Source of the DNA: Marinobacter orientalis
Lineage (GTDB): Bacteria > Pseudomonadota > Gammaproteobacteria > Pseudomonadales > Oleiphilaceae
Direction: 5' to 3'
Assembly: GCF_004792665.1 (NCBI RefSeq)
Contig: NZ_SRZX01000002.1
Location: 372,001-436,000 of the forward strand
DNA: 64,000 nucleotides
The notes beneath the pieces were generated by a model that worked only from the letters and a program-made list of their open reading frames with translations, made no database searches and had not been told where the DNA came from. This document shows positions 28,002 to 39,287 of this stretch, piece by piece. The position numbers were made by a program, and so were the translations under genes. Within the stretch, counting starts at the first letter, position 1, and every line of letters begins with the position of its first letter.

Positions 28002-30272
28002 CTAAACCGCCTCGGCCGGCTCGTCCTCGTACTCGAAATGCAGTTCATCGTCCTTGAGATGAATGTACACATCACCACCATGTTCCGACAGGCGTCCGAA
28101 CAGGATCTGCTCTGCCAGAGGCCGCTTGATCTTGTCCTGGATCAGGCGGGCCATCGGGCGCGCGCCCATGGTGACATCGTAGCCTTTCTCTGCCAGCCAT
28201 TCCTTCGCATCGTCGTCCACATGTAGCACCACATGCTTCTCATCCAGTTGGGCCTGCAGTTCTGTGAGGAACTTGTCCACCACGTGGGTGATGGTGCCCG
28301 GCTGGAGGTCGCCGAACTGGATAATGCCATCCAGGCGGTTGCGGAACTCCGGAGTGAAGGTCTTGGAGATAATCTCCATACCATCGCTGCTGTGGTCCTG
28401 CTCACTGAAGCCAATGGAACGGCGGGCCATGCTCTCGGCTCCGGCGTTGGTGGTCATCACCAGGATCACATGGCGGAAGTCCGCCTTGCGGCCGTTATTG
28501 TCCGTCAGCGTGCCGTGGTCCATCACCTGCAGCAGCAGGTTGAAGACTTCCGGGTGTGCCTTTTCAATCTCGTCCAGCAACAATACACAGTGCGGGTGCT
28601 TGCTCACGGATTCCGTCAGCAGACCGCCCTGATCGTATCCCACATAGCCCGGTGGCGCACCGATCAGCCTGGACACGGTATGGCGCTCCATGTATTCCGA
28701 CATGTCGAAACGCACCAGCTCTATGCCCAGCACCTTGGCAAGCTGTTTGGTGACTTCGGTCTTGCCCACACCCGTGGGGCCGGCAAACAGGAAGGCACCT
28801 TCCGGCTTCTCCGGTGCCTTCAGGCCGGCACGGGCCAGCTTGATGGCGGTGGACAGTGACTCGATGGCCGGATCCTGGCCAAAGACCACCATCTTGAGAT
28901 CCCGCTCCAGATTGCGGAGCAGATCCTTGTCGCTGGTGGACACATTCTTCGGCGGAATGCGGGCGATGTTAGCGACCACATCCTCGATTTCCGACACGTC
29001 GAGGGTTTTCTTGCGCTTGGCAATCGGTAGCAGGCGCTGGTGCGCGCCGGCTTCATCGATGACATCAATGGCCTTGTCAGGCAGATGACGATCGGTGATA
29101 TAACGCTCCGACAGTTCTGCAGCCACGCGCAACGCCTGGTCGGTGTACTTCAGATCGTGGTGCTTCTCGAAGTGGGGCTTCAGCCCCCTGAGGATCTGGT
29201 AGGTATCCTCGACGCTGGGCTCGTTGACATCGATTTTCTGGAAGCGACGGGCCAGCGCGCTGTCTTTCTCGAAGATGCCACGGAATTCCTGGAAGGTAGT
29301 GGAACCGATGCAGCGGATTTCCCCCGAGCTCAACATGGGTTTGAGCAGGTTGGAGGCATCCATGACACCGCCCGATGCGGACCCGGCACCGATAATGGTG
29401 TGGATCTCGTCAATAAACAGGATCGCGTGCTTCTCTTTCTTGAGTTCGGCAAGCAGGCCTTTCAGACGCTTCTCGAAATCGCCCCGGTACTTGGTGCCGG
29501 CCAGCAAGGCACCCAGATCCAGTGAGTAGACGACGGCGTCCGAAATAATATCCGGCACCTGGCCATCCACGATGCGTTTGGCAAGGCCCTCGGCAATCGC
29601 TGTCTTGCCCACGCCGGCCTCGCCCACCAGCAGTGGGTTGTTCTTGCGACGGCGCACCAGGATCTGCACCACCCGCTCCACCTCGTGTTCACGGCCGATC
29701 AGGGGATCAATACGACCCTGACGGGCCTGCTCGTTGAGGTTGGTTGCATAGCTTTCAAGCGGGCGCGAGGCACCGCCTTCCTCTCCGGCTTCCTCGTGCG
29801 AAGCCTGGTCAGGACTTTCCTGATCCTCGGCGCCCTGAACGCGGGAGATGCCGTGGGAAACAAAATTGACCACGTCGATACGGGCGATGCTCTGCTTCTT
29901 GAGCACATAGACCGCCTGACTTTCCTGTTCACTGAAGATGGCTACCAGCACGTTGGCACCGGTTACCTCTTTCTTGCCAGAGGATTGCACGTGAAAGACA
30001 GCGCGTTGCAGAACGCGCTGGAATCCGAGCGTGGGTTGCGTTTCCCGCTCACTATCGTTACTGGGGATCAGTGGTGTAGTTGAGTCCACAAACTCAACAA
30101 GTTCTTCCTGAAGCCGGGCCAGATCTGCACCGCATGCTTTCAGGACGCCCACTGCCGAATCGTTATCGAGCAGGGCCAGCAAAAGATGCTCGACGGTCAT
30201 GAATTCATGACGCTTGTCGCGGGCACTTTTGAAGGCCGTATTCAGTGTAATTTCAAGATCTTTGCTCAGCAT
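28002..30272 (-). CDS. clpA: ATP-dependent Clp protease ATP-binding subunit ClpA
   Basis: ClpA unfolds substrates and feeds them to ClpP; with ClpS it handles N-degron proteins. The 756-residue protein has an N-domain (residues 1-145), the D1 AAA module with Walker [16 protein letters not shown] near residue 215, and the D2 module with [15 protein letters not shown] near residue 495. The start [11 protein letters not shown] at 30272 is canonical. It is 18 bases downstream of clpS in the same direction. clpP is not in the window. Confidence 0.97.
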   Translation of the reverse strand: MLSKDLEITLNTAFKSARDKRHEFMTVEHLLLALLDNDSAVGVLKACGADLARLQEELVEFVDSTTPLIPSNDSERETQPTLGFQRVLQRAVFHVQSSGKKEVTGANVLVAIFSEQESQAVYVLKKQSIARIDVVNFVSHGISRVQGAEDQESPDQASHEEAGEEGGASRPLESYATNLNEQARQGRIDPLIGREHEVERVVQILVRRRKNNPLLVGEAGVGKTAIAEGLAKRIVDGQVPDIISDAVVYSLDLGALLAGTKYRGDFEKRLKGLLAELKKEKHAILFIDEIHTIIGAGSASGGVMDASNLLKPMLSSGEIRCIGSTTFQEFRGIFEKDSALARRFQKIDVNEPSVEDTYQILRGLKPHFEKHHDLKYTDQALRVAAELSERYITDRHLPDKAIDVIDEAGAHQRLLPIAKRKKTLDVSEIEDVVANIARIPPKNVSTSDKDLLRNLERDLKMVVFGQDPAIESLSTAIKLARAGLKAPEKPEGAFLFAGPTGVGKTEVTKQLAKVLGIELVRFDMSEYMERHTVSRLIGAPPGYVGYDQGGLLTESVSKHPHCVLLLDEIEKAHPEVFNLLLQVMDHGTLTDNNGRKADFRHVILVMTTNAGAESMARRSIGFSEQDHSSDGMEIISKTFTPEFRNRLDGIIQFGDLQPGTITHVVDKFLTELQAQLDEKHVVLHVDDDAKEWLAEKGYDVTMGARPMARLIQDKIKRPLAEQILFGRLSEHGGDVYIHLKDDELHFEYEDEPAEAV

Positions 30273-30290
30273 GGGCCACCCCAACGTCTA

Positions 30291-30650
30291 TCAGTCTGCA
30301 CGTTCAATCTCGCAAAGGAGGGGATGCTCGCATTCCGAAGAATACTGGTTCACCTGTGCCGCCTTTGTTTCCGCGATGTCCCGGGTATATACCCCGCATA
30401 CCGCCTTTCCCTGGGTATGGACGAGCAGCATCACCTGCGTCGCCTTTTCTTCGTTCATTCCAAAGAACGTCATCAACACCTCCACGACAAAATCCATGGG
30501 TGTGTAATCATCATTCAGAAGCAGCACCCTGAAGCGTGCCGGACGCTTGAGAGCAGGCTTCTCGGGAGCAACACTGACGTCGTCCTGACGCCCGGGTTGA
30601 TCGTCTTCCCCCTGATTTAATACTAGTAGAGAATTCTGGATAGTTCGCAT
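30291..30650 (-). CDS. clpS: ClpS adaptor protein
   Basis: ClpS binds N-terminal Leu, Phe, Trp and Tyr and hands the protein to ClpA. The 119-residue product has a flexible N-terminal tail (about 38 residues, charged), then the core with [17 protein letters not shown], where the Asn-Asp-Asp stretch and the following Met contact the N-degron, and [17 protein letters not shown]. It is followed by clpA at 18 bases and diverges from cspD. Confidence 0.97.
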   Translation of the reverse strand: MRTIQNSLLVLNQGEDDQPGRQDDVSVAPEKPALKRPARFRVLLLNDDYTPMDFVVEVLMTFFGMNEEKATQVMLLVHTQGKAVCGVYTRDIAETKAAQVNQYSSECEHPLLCEIERAD

Positions 30651-30985
30651 GATTCTTTACCGGAAATCGGTGCCTCTTTCTAAAGATGGTTGTCCGCCGC
30701 CCGCTTTTCAAGGTGCTTGGCAAAACCGGGCCTGCGCTGATTATCAATCTGGTCACGATACAGGATACAGGCTACCCCCTCGATTCAACCATACATTCCC
30801 GCTATAACTGCTATTGACTCTAAATGAATATTGGTCAACAGTGATATTGCAATGTAAAAAATTGTAAATTGGCGTAAGGGGTTTGTTACACACGCCTGTG
30901 ATTGACCTACTTCCGTGCAAGGCAGACGCTCGGCAAAATTGTCATCAACAAAGACACTGACAGTGAAAGAACAGGGGAGTTCAAC
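30651..30985. other. clpS-cspD divergent spacer, no gene seen
   Basis: 335 bases separate two divergent genes. I see no credible gene in either strand. TTGACT at 30814-30819 is a possible -35 but has no -10 at a good distance. The 30820-30900 stretch is AT-rich, as expected for the cspD promoter region. No strong hairpin was noticed. Confidence 0.5.
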
Positions 30986-31306
30986 ATGCCAAGAGGCAAA
31001 GTGAAGTGGTTCAACAATGCCAAGGGTTATGGCTTCATTATCGAGGAAGGCTGCAGTGATGATCTGTTTGCCCATTTCTCTTCAGTGCAAATGGACGGTT
31101 ACAAGACCTTGAAAGCCGGCCAGCCTGTCACTTTTGACAAAAAACCGAGTGACAAGGGTGTTCACGCCGTCAACATTGTCCCTGAAGAGCAGCCGAAGAA
31201 GCAGGATTCGCCGGAAAGCAGCGCGGAACCGAAGCCAGCTATCAGCGATGCCGGCGAAAATCAGGGCGCTGATTATCCGGGCCAGCCTCGTACCGCGAGT
31301 GGCTGA
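30986..31306 (+). CDS. cspD: CspD-like cold-shock-domain protein with C-terminal tail
   Basis: A 106-residue protein: a standard cold-shock domain (residues 1-68, RNP1 KGYGFIIEE, RNP2 LFAHFSSV) followed by a low-complexity polar, Pro/Glu/Ser-rich tail of about 38 residues. E. coli CspD, a replication inhibitor in stationary phase, is about 74 residues, so the tail is an addition. ATG 30986 follows AGGGGAG. The position next to clpS-clpA is conserved in gammaproteobacteria and supports the CspD name. The open frame back to 30902 is not Csp-like. Confidence 0.88.
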   Translation: MPRGKVKWFNNAKGYGFIIEEGCSDDLFAHFSSVQMDGYKTLKAGQPVTFDKKPSDKGVHAVNIVPEEQPKKQDSPESSAEPKPAISDAGENQGADYPGQPRTASG

Positions 31307-31310
31307 TTAA

Positions 31311-31362
31311 TCGGTTGTCGTAACCGACAATGCCTGGCAGCTGTACCACCGGAACTGCCAGG
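31311..31362 (+). terminator. tandem hairpins after cspD
   Basis: TCGGTT (31311-31316)/AACCGA (31322-31327) and, separately, CCTGGCAG (31333-31340)/CTGCCAGG (31355-31362) follow the cspD stop. There is no T-run, so these are weak terminator or mRNA 3'-end candidates. Confidence 0.4.
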
Positions 31363-31489
31363 TAAAGGCCTCCTCTTGCTGAGAGTGGGACGGAGCCCTG
31401 TGTTCTCCGGTTTGCTCGAATCGCTCTGTTCCCCGCCTGTTTCTGGCATACTATCGGCTTTAATCCTGCACTGAAGGTTATACGCCGCA

Positions 31490-32131
31490 ATGGCAACGTT
31501 GATCCTGTTCAATAAGCCTTTCCAGGTTCTGTGCCAGTTCAGCGATGAAAAGGGCGACGCTAACGGCGAACGCCGCTTCACGCTCGCGAACTGGATCACC
31601 ATCCCTGCTGTTTACCCCGCCGGACGCCTGGACTTTGATTCCGAGGGGCTCTTGCTGCTGACGGATGATGGCCAGTTGCAGCACCGGATTGCCTCGCCCC
31701 GCCTAAAAATGCCGAAAACCTATTGGGTTCAGGTTGAAGGCGAAATGACCCCGGCAGCGCTGAATAAACTACGTGAAGGCGTCGTACTGAAAGATGGCAA
31801 AACCCGCCCGGCGGACGTCTCAGTCATGGAGCCGCCCGACATCTGGCCCAGAAACCCGCCTGTCCGTTACCGGGCGTCGATTCCCACCAGCTGGATCAGA
31901 ATCACCATTACCGAAGGCAGGAACCGGCAGGTCCGGCGAATGACTGCTGCGGTGGGCTTCCCTACCCTGCGGCTGGTTCGTTATGGTATCGGAGACTGGA
32001 CCCTGAACGGGCTTTCGCCCGGGGAGTTCCGGACAATAACTGTTCATGCGCCGGCAGCAGCAACGACTGAATCCGTGCGCAAGCCTTCAAAATTTCACAA
32101 ACACTCATCCCGGAGACGCCCTCGCCCATGA
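31490..32131 (+). CDS. rluE: 23S rRNA pseudouridine synthase RluE
   Basis: A 213-residue RsuA-family pseudouridine synthase. It lacks the N-terminal S4 domain, as RluE does, and begins straight in the catalytic domain ([18 protein letters not shown]). The catalytic Asp lies in [39 protein letters not shown] is the conserved C-terminal motif. RluE modifies U2457 of E. coli 23S rRNA. The C-terminus is basic. Its stop overlaps the Nudix gene start (ATGA at 32128). Confidence 0.88.
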   Translation: MATLILFNKPFQVLCQFSDEKGDANGERRFTLANWITIPAVYPAGRLDFDSEGLLLLTDDGQLQHRIASPRLKMPKTYWVQVEGEMTPAALNKLREGVVLKDGKTRPADVSVMEPPDIWPRNPPVRYRASIPTSWIRITITEGRNRQVRRMTAAVGFPTLRLVRYGIGDWTLNGLSPGEFRTITVHAPAAATTESVRKPSKFHKHSSRRRPRP

Positions 32132-32577
32132 CCTGGACACCCCACGCCACCGTCGCTGTTATTGTCGAAGATGACCAGGGCCGCTTTCTGCTGGTAGAAG
32201 AGTTCAGTCACGGTCAGGTGGTGTTCAACCAGCCCGCCGGACATGTGGAGGAAGGCGAGAAGATTATCGATGCCGTGCTCAGGGAAACCCTGGAGGAAAC
32301 GGGCTGGACGGTGGAACCGCAACACTTTCTCGGAATATACACCTACAAGGCGCCGGCCAATGGTGTGACCTACTATCGCTTCTGCTTTTCCGCCAAAGCC
32401 CTGGACAGGGTCACCCAGCAACTCGATGACGGTATCATCGCCGCCCACTGGCTGACACCGGATGAAATCAGGCAGCGGTCAGAGAAGCTTCGCAGTCCGC
32501 TGGTGATGCAGTGCATAGACGATTACCGAAACGGACGTCGCTTTCCCCTGGATGTCATTGTCGAGCCGCAGACGTAA
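32128..32577 (+). CDS. nudJ: Nudix hydrolase, NudJ type
   Basis: A 149-residue hydrolase with the Nudix box [20 protein letters not shown] (residues about 38-57, continuing TGW) that binds catalytic Mg2+ or Mn2+. NudJ acts as a phosphatase on nucleoside tri- and diphosphates and HMP-PP; the substrate here is inferred from family. It overlaps rluE by 4 bases and is followed by mnmA, the same neighbour as in E. coli and Pseudomonas. Confidence 0.9.
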   Translation: MTWTPHATVAVIVEDDQGRFLLVEEFSHGQVVFNQPAGHVEEGEKIIDAVLRETLEETGWTVEPQHFLGIYTYKAPANGVTYYRFCFSAKALDRVTQQLDDGIIAAHWLTPDEIRQRSEKLRSPLVMQCIDDYRNGRRFPLDVIVEPQT

Positions 32578-32626
32578 GCGGGCTTAAATGCTAGAATCCG
32601 CCCCTTTGAACCCGACAGACCCAGAC

Positions 32627-33787
32627 ATGACTAAAGCACCAGAAAATACCCGAGTGATTGTCGGCATGTCCGGCGGCGTAGACTCTTCCGTGGCAGCCTG
32701 GCTCCTGAAAGATCAGGGCTACCGGGTGGAAGGGCTGTTCATGAAGAACTGGGACGAGGACGACGGTACCGAATACTGCACCGCCATGACCGACCTGGCG
32801 GATGCGCGGGCGGTTGCGGATGCTATCGGAATCACCCTGCACACCGCCAGCTTTGCCGCAGAATACTGGGACCGGGTCTTTGAACACTTTCTGTCTGAAT
32901 ACAGGGCCGGCCGGACCCCGAACCCGGACATCCTGTGCAACAAGGAAGTGAAGTTCCGCGCTTTTCTCGACTACGCCATCACCCTGGGCGCCGATTACAT
33001 TGCCACCGGCCATTACACCCGCCGGAGGCCACTGAATGATGGTAGTGGAAGGGCTGAACTGCTCAAGGGGCTGGATCCCAACAAGGACCAGAGCTACTTC
33101 CTGCACGCGGTTTCCGGCGAGCGCATCGCCCGCACCCTGTTTCCGGTGGGGGAGCTGGAAAAGCCGGAAGTTCGCCGCATTGCCGCGGAACAGGGCTTCA
33201 TTACCCATGACAAAAAGGATTCCACTGGCATCTGCTTCATCGGCGAGCGCAAATTCCGGGATTTCCTGAAACAGTACATCCCTGCGCAGCCCGGCAATAT
33301 CGAAACGCCCGACGGGCAGGTCATTGGCCGCCACCAGGGCCTGATGTATCACACCATTGGCCAGCGCCAGGGGCTGGGTATCGGCGGCCTGAGCGAGTTT
33401 GGTGACCAGCCCTGGTACGTGGCGGAAAAAGATCTCTCCCGTAATGTATTGATTGCCGTTCAGGGCAAGCACCACCCGCTGCTGTTTTCCCGCGGGCTGC
33501 TCAGTGGGCCGGCAGACTGGATTGCCGGTGCGCCGCCGGCGGCGGAATTCCGCTGCAAGGCCAAGACCCGTTACCGCCAGCCGGATCAGGACTGCGTAGT
33601 GACCGCATTGGACAGCGGATTCAAGGTAGTGTTTGACGAGGCCCAGAGGGCCGTCACACCTGGTCAGTCCGTGGTCTTCTATGAGGGTGAAGTCTGCCTT
33701 GGCGGTGGCGTTATCGAACAGACCTGGCGGGATGGCGACGAGGAACCAACAGTGACTGTCAGCAGGGCAGAGGGAGCCGGCGCATGA
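32627..33787 (+). CDS. mnmA: tRNA-specific 2-thiouridylase MnmA
   Basis: MnmA adenylates and thiolates U34 of tRNA-Lys, -Glu and -Gln, taking sulfur from the Tus relay. The 386-residue protein has the PP-loop [15 protein letters not shown], the catalytic Cys in [12 protein letters not shown] and the second Cys in [13 protein letters not shown] chose ATG 32627 because a TAGAAT -10 candidate (32592-32597) lies inside the longer frame starting at 32588. It overlaps hflD by 4 bases. A TusA-like gene is elsewhere in this window (51403). Confidence 0.96.
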   Translation: MTKAPENTRVIVGMSGGVDSSVAAWLLKDQGYRVEGLFMKNWDEDDGTEYCTAMTDLADARAVADAIGITLHTASFAAEYWDRVFEHFLSEYRAGRTPNPDILCNKEVKFRAFLDYAITLGADYIATGHYTRRRPLNDGSGRAELLKGLDPNKDQSYFLHAVSGERIARTLFPVGELEKPEVRRIAAEQGFITHDKKDSTGICFIGERKFRDFLKQYIPAQPGNIETPDGQVIGRHQGLMYHTIGQRQGLGIGGLSEFGDQPWYVAEKDLSRNVLIAVQGKHHPLLFSRGLLSGPADWIAGAPPAAEFRCKAKTRYRQPDQDCVVTALDSGFKVVFDEAQRAVTPGQSVVFYEGEVCLGGGVIEQTWRDGDEEPTVTVSRAEGAGA

Positions 33788-34428
33788 GCCGATCGATACA
33801 CGACCAGACTCTTGCCCTGGCGGGGGTGTTTCAGGCCTCGGCACTGGTGCAGCAAGTGGCCCACTCCGGGCAATGTGCGGAGTCCAGCTTTGAAACCTGC
33901 ATGCGCTCCCTGTTCGCCACACAACCGGAAACCACCCTCGATGTGTATGGCGGCGAACTGAAAGATCTGCGTGAAGGCCTGTCCACGCTGGCCAGCGTTC
34001 TCAGCCAACAGAGCAGGCAGCAGGATATTGAAGTGCTGCGTTATGCCCTGAATCTGATCAACCTGTCGTCAAAGCTGCGTCGTAACAGCGACATGCTGGA
34101 TGTGATTGGGAGCCGGATAGACCAGGCACGGCATACCGCCAGCCATTTCGGATACAGCCACGGCAACCTGATTGCCAACGTGGCTTCCATTTACACAGAC
34201 ACCATCAGCACCTTCCGCCAGCGTATCCACGTCACTGGTGAGCCCACCATTCTCCAGCGCGAGGAAAACGCCGCCAAAGTACGTGCTTTGCTGCTGGCCG
34301 GCGTGCGTTCCTCAATACTCTGGCACCAGACCGGCGGACGGCGCTGGCAGCTCATTTTCAACCGCCGCAAGGTGATCATGACCGCCCGCGAGCTTGCGGA
34401 GAAGGCAAACCGGTCGGTTTACGACTGA
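33784..34428 (+). CDS. hflD: HflD, membrane-associated lysogenization regulator homologue
   Basis: A 214-residue, mainly helical protein matching HflD ([20 protein letters not shown] at the start; the [13 protein letters not shown] stretch). In E. coli HflD binds phage lambda CII and lies peripheral to the inner membrane; its normal role is unknown. The mnmA-hflD-purB order is widely conserved. The ATG overlaps the mnmA stop. It is a housekeeping gene and not a sign of prophage. Confidence 0.92.
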   Translation: MSRSIHDQTLALAGVFQASALVQQVAHSGQCAESSFETCMRSLFATQPETTLDVYGGELKDLREGLSTLASVLSQQSRQQDIEVLRYALNLINLSSKLRRNSDMLDVIGSRIDQARHTASHFGYSHGNLIANVASIYTDTISTFRQRIHVTGEPTILQREENAAKVRALLLAGVRSSILWHQTGGRRWQLIFNRRKVIMTARELAEKANRSVYD

Positions 34429-34491
34429 TTCCCGATCGCCGCTGGTGTATCATACCGTCCCCCAATTATTCTTTTGCCCATTCTCTGATGA

Positions 34492-35874
<1,383 letters not shown>

Positions 35875-37026
35875 ATGAAACTGCCCGGCGGAATGCCCGC
35901 GGAAGAATTCCTGCGGGATTACTGGCAGAAAAAGCCTCTGGTGATCCGCCAGGCATTTCCGGGCTTTGAATGCCCGGTGTCGGCAGACGAACTGGCCGGG
36001 CTGGCCTGCGAAGAAGCAGTCGAATCCCGCATCGTGATCGAGAATGACAACGGCAAACCCTGGCAGTTGCATAATGGTCCCTTTGAGCCCGAGCGCTTCG
36101 GCAAACTGCCGCAAAGTCACTGGACACTCCTGGTGCAGGGCCTTGATCACTGGGTTCCTGACATCGCGGACCTGCTGGATGAATTCCGTTTTGTGCCCAA
36201 CTGGCGTCTGGATGACATTATGGCCAGTTATGCGCCGGAAGGCGGCAGCGTGGGGCCCCATTACGACCAGTACGACGTCTTCCTGCTGCAGGCCCAGGGG
36301 CATCGGCGATGGACATTCGGTGGCCACTGCGATCACACCTCTCCCCGTGTGGACGGTACACCGTTGCGTATTCTCAGCGGTTGGGACGGCGAAGAGACTG
36401 TGATCCTGGCACCCGGTGACATGCTCTACCTGCCACCCGGCATTGGCCATCACGGCGTTGCCGAGGATGACTGTATTACCCTGTCCGTCGGCTTTCGGGC
36501 ACCCACCATTGACGATGTGCTTACCGGATTCACCGACTTCCTCTGCAGCCAGTCCGATGCCTCGGAGCACCTCGATGATCCTGACCTGACAGTGCAGGAG
36601 AATCCCGGCATCATTGCTCCCAAGGTGATCGACCGCCTTGAGGGCGTGATTCGTGAAAAACTCACCGATAAACGCCAGCTGGCGCTCTGGTTCGGCCAGT
36701 ACGCCACGGTTCCCAAGAGTCTTGATATTGTGGTACCGGCGGAGGAACCGGTAACACCAGCCTTGCTCAGTGAGTGGATTGCAGCCGGCAACCTGTTACG
36801 CTGGAATGAAGGCTCGCGTTTCGCCTACCATGAGTTTGCTGAGGATACGGCACTGTTCGTGGATGGCGAGCAGTTCCTGCTGCGGGGCGACGCCCGGCCG
36901 CTGGCCCCGCTGCTCTGTGCCGGCGCCCGGCTGGACATGGCAGCGCTGGCTGAATTTGTCGGCGATGAGGCGATCTGTGGGCTATTGAGTAACCTCGTCA
37001 ACCAGGGTTCATTGTATTTCGAGTGA
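35875..37026 (+). CDS. roxA: ribosomal protein L16 arginine hydroxylase RoxA (YcfD), JmjC type
   Basis: A Fe(II)/2-oxoglutarate oxygenase that hydroxylates an arginine of ribosomal protein L16. The 383-residue product has the cupin/JmjC core with metal ligands in GPHYDQYDVF (His129, Asp131) and GIGHHGVAE (His192), and a C-terminal winged-helix dimer region. Opening motif DYWQKKPLVIRQAFPGF is typical of the family. It starts with no gap after purB. Confidence 0.92.
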   Translation: MKLPGGMPAEEFLRDYWQKKPLVIRQAFPGFECPVSADELAGLACEEAVESRIVIENDNGKPWQLHNGPFEPERFGKLPQSHWTLLVQGLDHWVPDIADLLDEFRFVPNWRLDDIMASYAPEGGSVGPHYDQYDVFLLQAQGHRRWTFGGHCDHTSPRVDGTPLRILSGWDGEETVILAPGDMLYLPPGIGHHGVAEDDCITLSVGFRAPTIDDVLTGFTDFLCSQSDASEHLDDPDLTVQENPGIIAPKVIDRLEGVIREKLTDKRQLALWFGQYATVPKSLDIVVPAEEPVTPALLSEWIAAGNLLRWNEGSRFAYHEFAEDTALFVDGEQFLLRGDARPLAPLLCAGARLDMAALAEFVGDEAICGLLSNLVNQGSLYFE

Positions 37027-37063
37027 CACTTTATTTTGAATGACAGGAGTGGGTGCAGGCGCA

Positions 37064-38029
37064 ATGACCGTGCGGATTCGAAAATACAGCTGGCAACTGG
37101 CGCCGGCCGACATCCGGAACATACGCCAGACCGTGTTTGTGGAAGAGCAACAGGTACCGCCGGAGCTGGAATGGGACGACACCGACGAGATCGCCGATCA
37201 TTACCTGGTGGTCCTGCCCGACAACACCCCCGTCGGGGTCGGCCGGCTATTCTCTACCCTTGAAGAGACCGCCCATATCGGGCGCATGGCCATTCTTCCT
37301 GCCCATCGCGGCAAGGGTATCGGCAAGCGCCTGCTGCGCCACCTGGTATCTGAAGCAGCCGGCCGCTTCAGCGAGCTTCGGCTTTCGGCCCAGGAACACG
37401 CCATCCCCTTCTACCAGCGCTCTGGCTTCCATGTCTGCTCGGATCTTTACGACGACGCTGGCATTCCCCATGTCGACATGCGCTGCCTGGCGCCACAACT
37501 GCTCAGTAACGCGTTCGGCACCCGCCAGGCTCCCATGCTGCTGGGAGAAGACCGCGACGCCTGGCTGTTTCACAGCGAACAAACCATGACGGAACTGATG
37601 GATTCGGTGGTCGGCCAGGCTCGCCAGCGGCTCTGGCTGTATGACCGCCTGCTTGACCACGATCTCTACGATCGCCTGCGTTTGCGGGAACTGATATCCA
37701 CACTGGCCCGCCGCCATCGGCTCAGCGAGGTACGCCTGCTGATTCACGACGACAAGCCACTGGTCAAACACCGGCACCGGATCGTGGAACTGATGCGCCG
37801 CCTGCCCAGCAGGATTGAACTGAGGCTGGTCAACGATGACTACCCTGTGGGAGATCAACCGTTCCTGCTGGTCGATCGGGAAGGTGTGGTTTTCCGGCAC
37901 GACTTTTACAAGCCGGAGGGGTTCGCGAAATTTTCCGACAGCGGCCGGGTCAGGCTGCTGGCGGAATCCTTCCAGCGCATGTGGGACGTCGGCAAGAGCT
38001 CACTTGAGTTGAGGGAACTACCGCTCTGA
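37064..38029 (+). CDS. GNAT acetyltransferase fused to a C-terminal DUF7931-like domain
   Basis: A 321-residue two-part protein. Residues about 5-145 form a GNAT acetyltransferase (RQTVFVEEQQVPPELEWD, then the acetyl-CoA loop ILPAHRGKGIGKRLLRHL). Residues about 165-320 form a second domain with WLYDRLLDHDLYDRLRLREL and RIELRLVNDDYPVGDQPFLL, resembling the DUF7931 region often attached to such proteins in Pseudomonas relatives. Substrate is unknown. ATG 37064 (MTVRIRKYSW) is preferred to 37040. Its end overlaps the convergent LysR gene by 12 bases. Confidence 0.82.
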   Translation: MTVRIRKYSWQLAPADIRNIRQTVFVEEQQVPPELEWDDTDEIADHYLVVLPDNTPVGVGRLFSTLEETAHIGRMAILPAHRGKGIGKRLLRHLVSEAAGRFSELRLSAQEHAIPFYQRSGFHVCSDLYDDAGIPHVDMRCLAPQLLSNAFGTRQAPMLLGEDRDAWLFHSEQTMTELMDSVVGQARQRLWLYDRLLDHDLYDRLRLRELISTLARRHRLSEVRLLIHDDKPLVKHRHRIVELMRRLPSRIELRLVNDDYPVGDQPFLLVDREGVVFRHDFYKPEGFAKFSDSGRVRLLAESFQRMWDVGKSSLELRELPL

Positions 38030-39028
38030 GTGATGGATGCCAGGGACATCGGCGGATTCAAACTGTGCTCCGAACGGTGCAAACTCCATATCGACCTCCT
38101 CCGCCACTTCGGCAATCAGTCTGCGTAACCACTGGTGATCGGTGTTGTGCTGCAACAGCGGACTCCAGGCCATCTTCAACTCGAACGGCGGAATCTCGAA
38201 CGGCGGCACCTTGACCACCAGATTGGGATTGTCCTTCTGTAGCCAGGCCGCCCGCGACGGCAGGGTAGCGATCAGGTCGTGCTGTTCCGCCAGCAACATC
38301 GCTACCTGGTAATGCCGCGTAAACACCGAGATCTGCCTCTTCCGGCCCATCAGTGACAGCGCCTCGTCCACCCAGCCCAGACGCTGGACATCCTTCGGAT
38401 TCACTCCTACCCCGACACCGAAACCCGTCTTGCTGACCCATATATGGCTGGCATCCAGGTAGGTGTCCAGGGTAAACGGCTGCTTGTGAATCGGGTTACG
38501 GACGTTCATCAGGCAGGCAAAGTACTCGGTCCACAGGGTTTTCTGGTGGAAGGACTGAGGAATCTTGTCGAACCGGTTGATGGCCATGTCGAGGCGGCCC
38601 TGCTCCACGTCCAGAAAACTGACGTCACTGGGCGTGAGGACATCCAGAGTGACATGGGGTGCTTCCTGGCGAATCCGCCGCAGCACCCGTGGCATCAGGC
38701 AGGATTCGGCGTAATCGCTGGCCATGATCCGGAACACCCGCTGGCTTTCCATGGCGGCGAAGGCGGTTTTCTCATGAACGGCCCGCTCGATGTCTGAGAG
38801 GATGCCCCGCACCAGTGGCTGCAGTTCTGTTGCCCGTTCCGTTGCGGTCATGCCCTCACTGGTTCTTACCAGCAATGGATCACCGAACAGATCCCTCAAC
38901 CGTCGCAAGCCGTTGCTCATGGCCGGCTGTGTGATGCCCAGGTGATTGGCCGCCTTGGTGACGTTCCGCTCCCGCAGAAGCACATCGAGATAAACCAGCA
39001 AATTCAGATCGACCCGGGAAATATCCAT
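38018..39028 (-). CDS. LysR-family transcriptional regulator
   Basis: A 336-residue regulator with an N-terminal winged helix-turn-helix (DLNLLVYLDVLLRERNVTKA, then NHLGITQPAMSNGLRRLRDL) and a C-terminal periplasmic-binding-like effector domain. The DLNLL start and the MSNGLRRLR helix place it in the NodD/LeuO-like branch of LysR proteins. The target is unknown; it is flanked by a convergent GNAT gene and a divergent membrane protein. The spacer upstream is AT-rich (39100-39200), which could hold its operator. Confidence 0.9.
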   Translation of the reverse strand: MDISRVDLNLLVYLDVLLRERNVTKAANHLGITQPAMSNGLRRLRDLFGDPLLVRTSEGMTATERATELQPLVRGILSDIERAVHEKTAFAAMESQRVFRIMASDYAESCLMPRVLRRIRQEAPHVTLDVLTPSDVSFLDVEQGRLDMAINRFDKIPQSFHQKTLWTEYFACLMNVRNPIHKQPFTLDTYLDASHIWVSKTGFGVGVGVNPKDVQRLGWVDEALSLMGRKRQISVFTRHYQVAMLLAEQHDLIATLPSRAAWLQKDNPNLVVKVPPFEIPPFELKMAWSPLLQHNTDHQWLRRLIAEVAEEVDMEFAPFGAQFESADVPGIHHSER

Positions 39029-39287
39029 AGATTGGCACCTGTTTGAAGACCGGCATTGCCCGTCACCGGACTCGGCCTTAGGAACGCAGTGGCAGCTACA
39101 TTCACAAAAATAATGAAGTTAATCATACCAATTCACTTAAATGATATAAAGCCACCATCGTTCACATTTCAAAACGGAATCGTTTCCGGATTTCTGCTAG
39201 TCTTTCGGATATTTGCTGGATGTCTACGCTCTGTTTGAGCCACCGGAGCCCCAGCGGCCGTCCATAAGCCGGAGTTTTTTAAACAGA

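Noticed and set aside
32591-33922. Minus-strand open frame of 443 codons
   Set aside because: Antisense to mnmA and hflD, no family motif.
33784-34428. HflD as evidence for a prophage
   Set aside because: hflD is a conserved chromosomal gene between mnmA and purB; there are no phage genes nearby.
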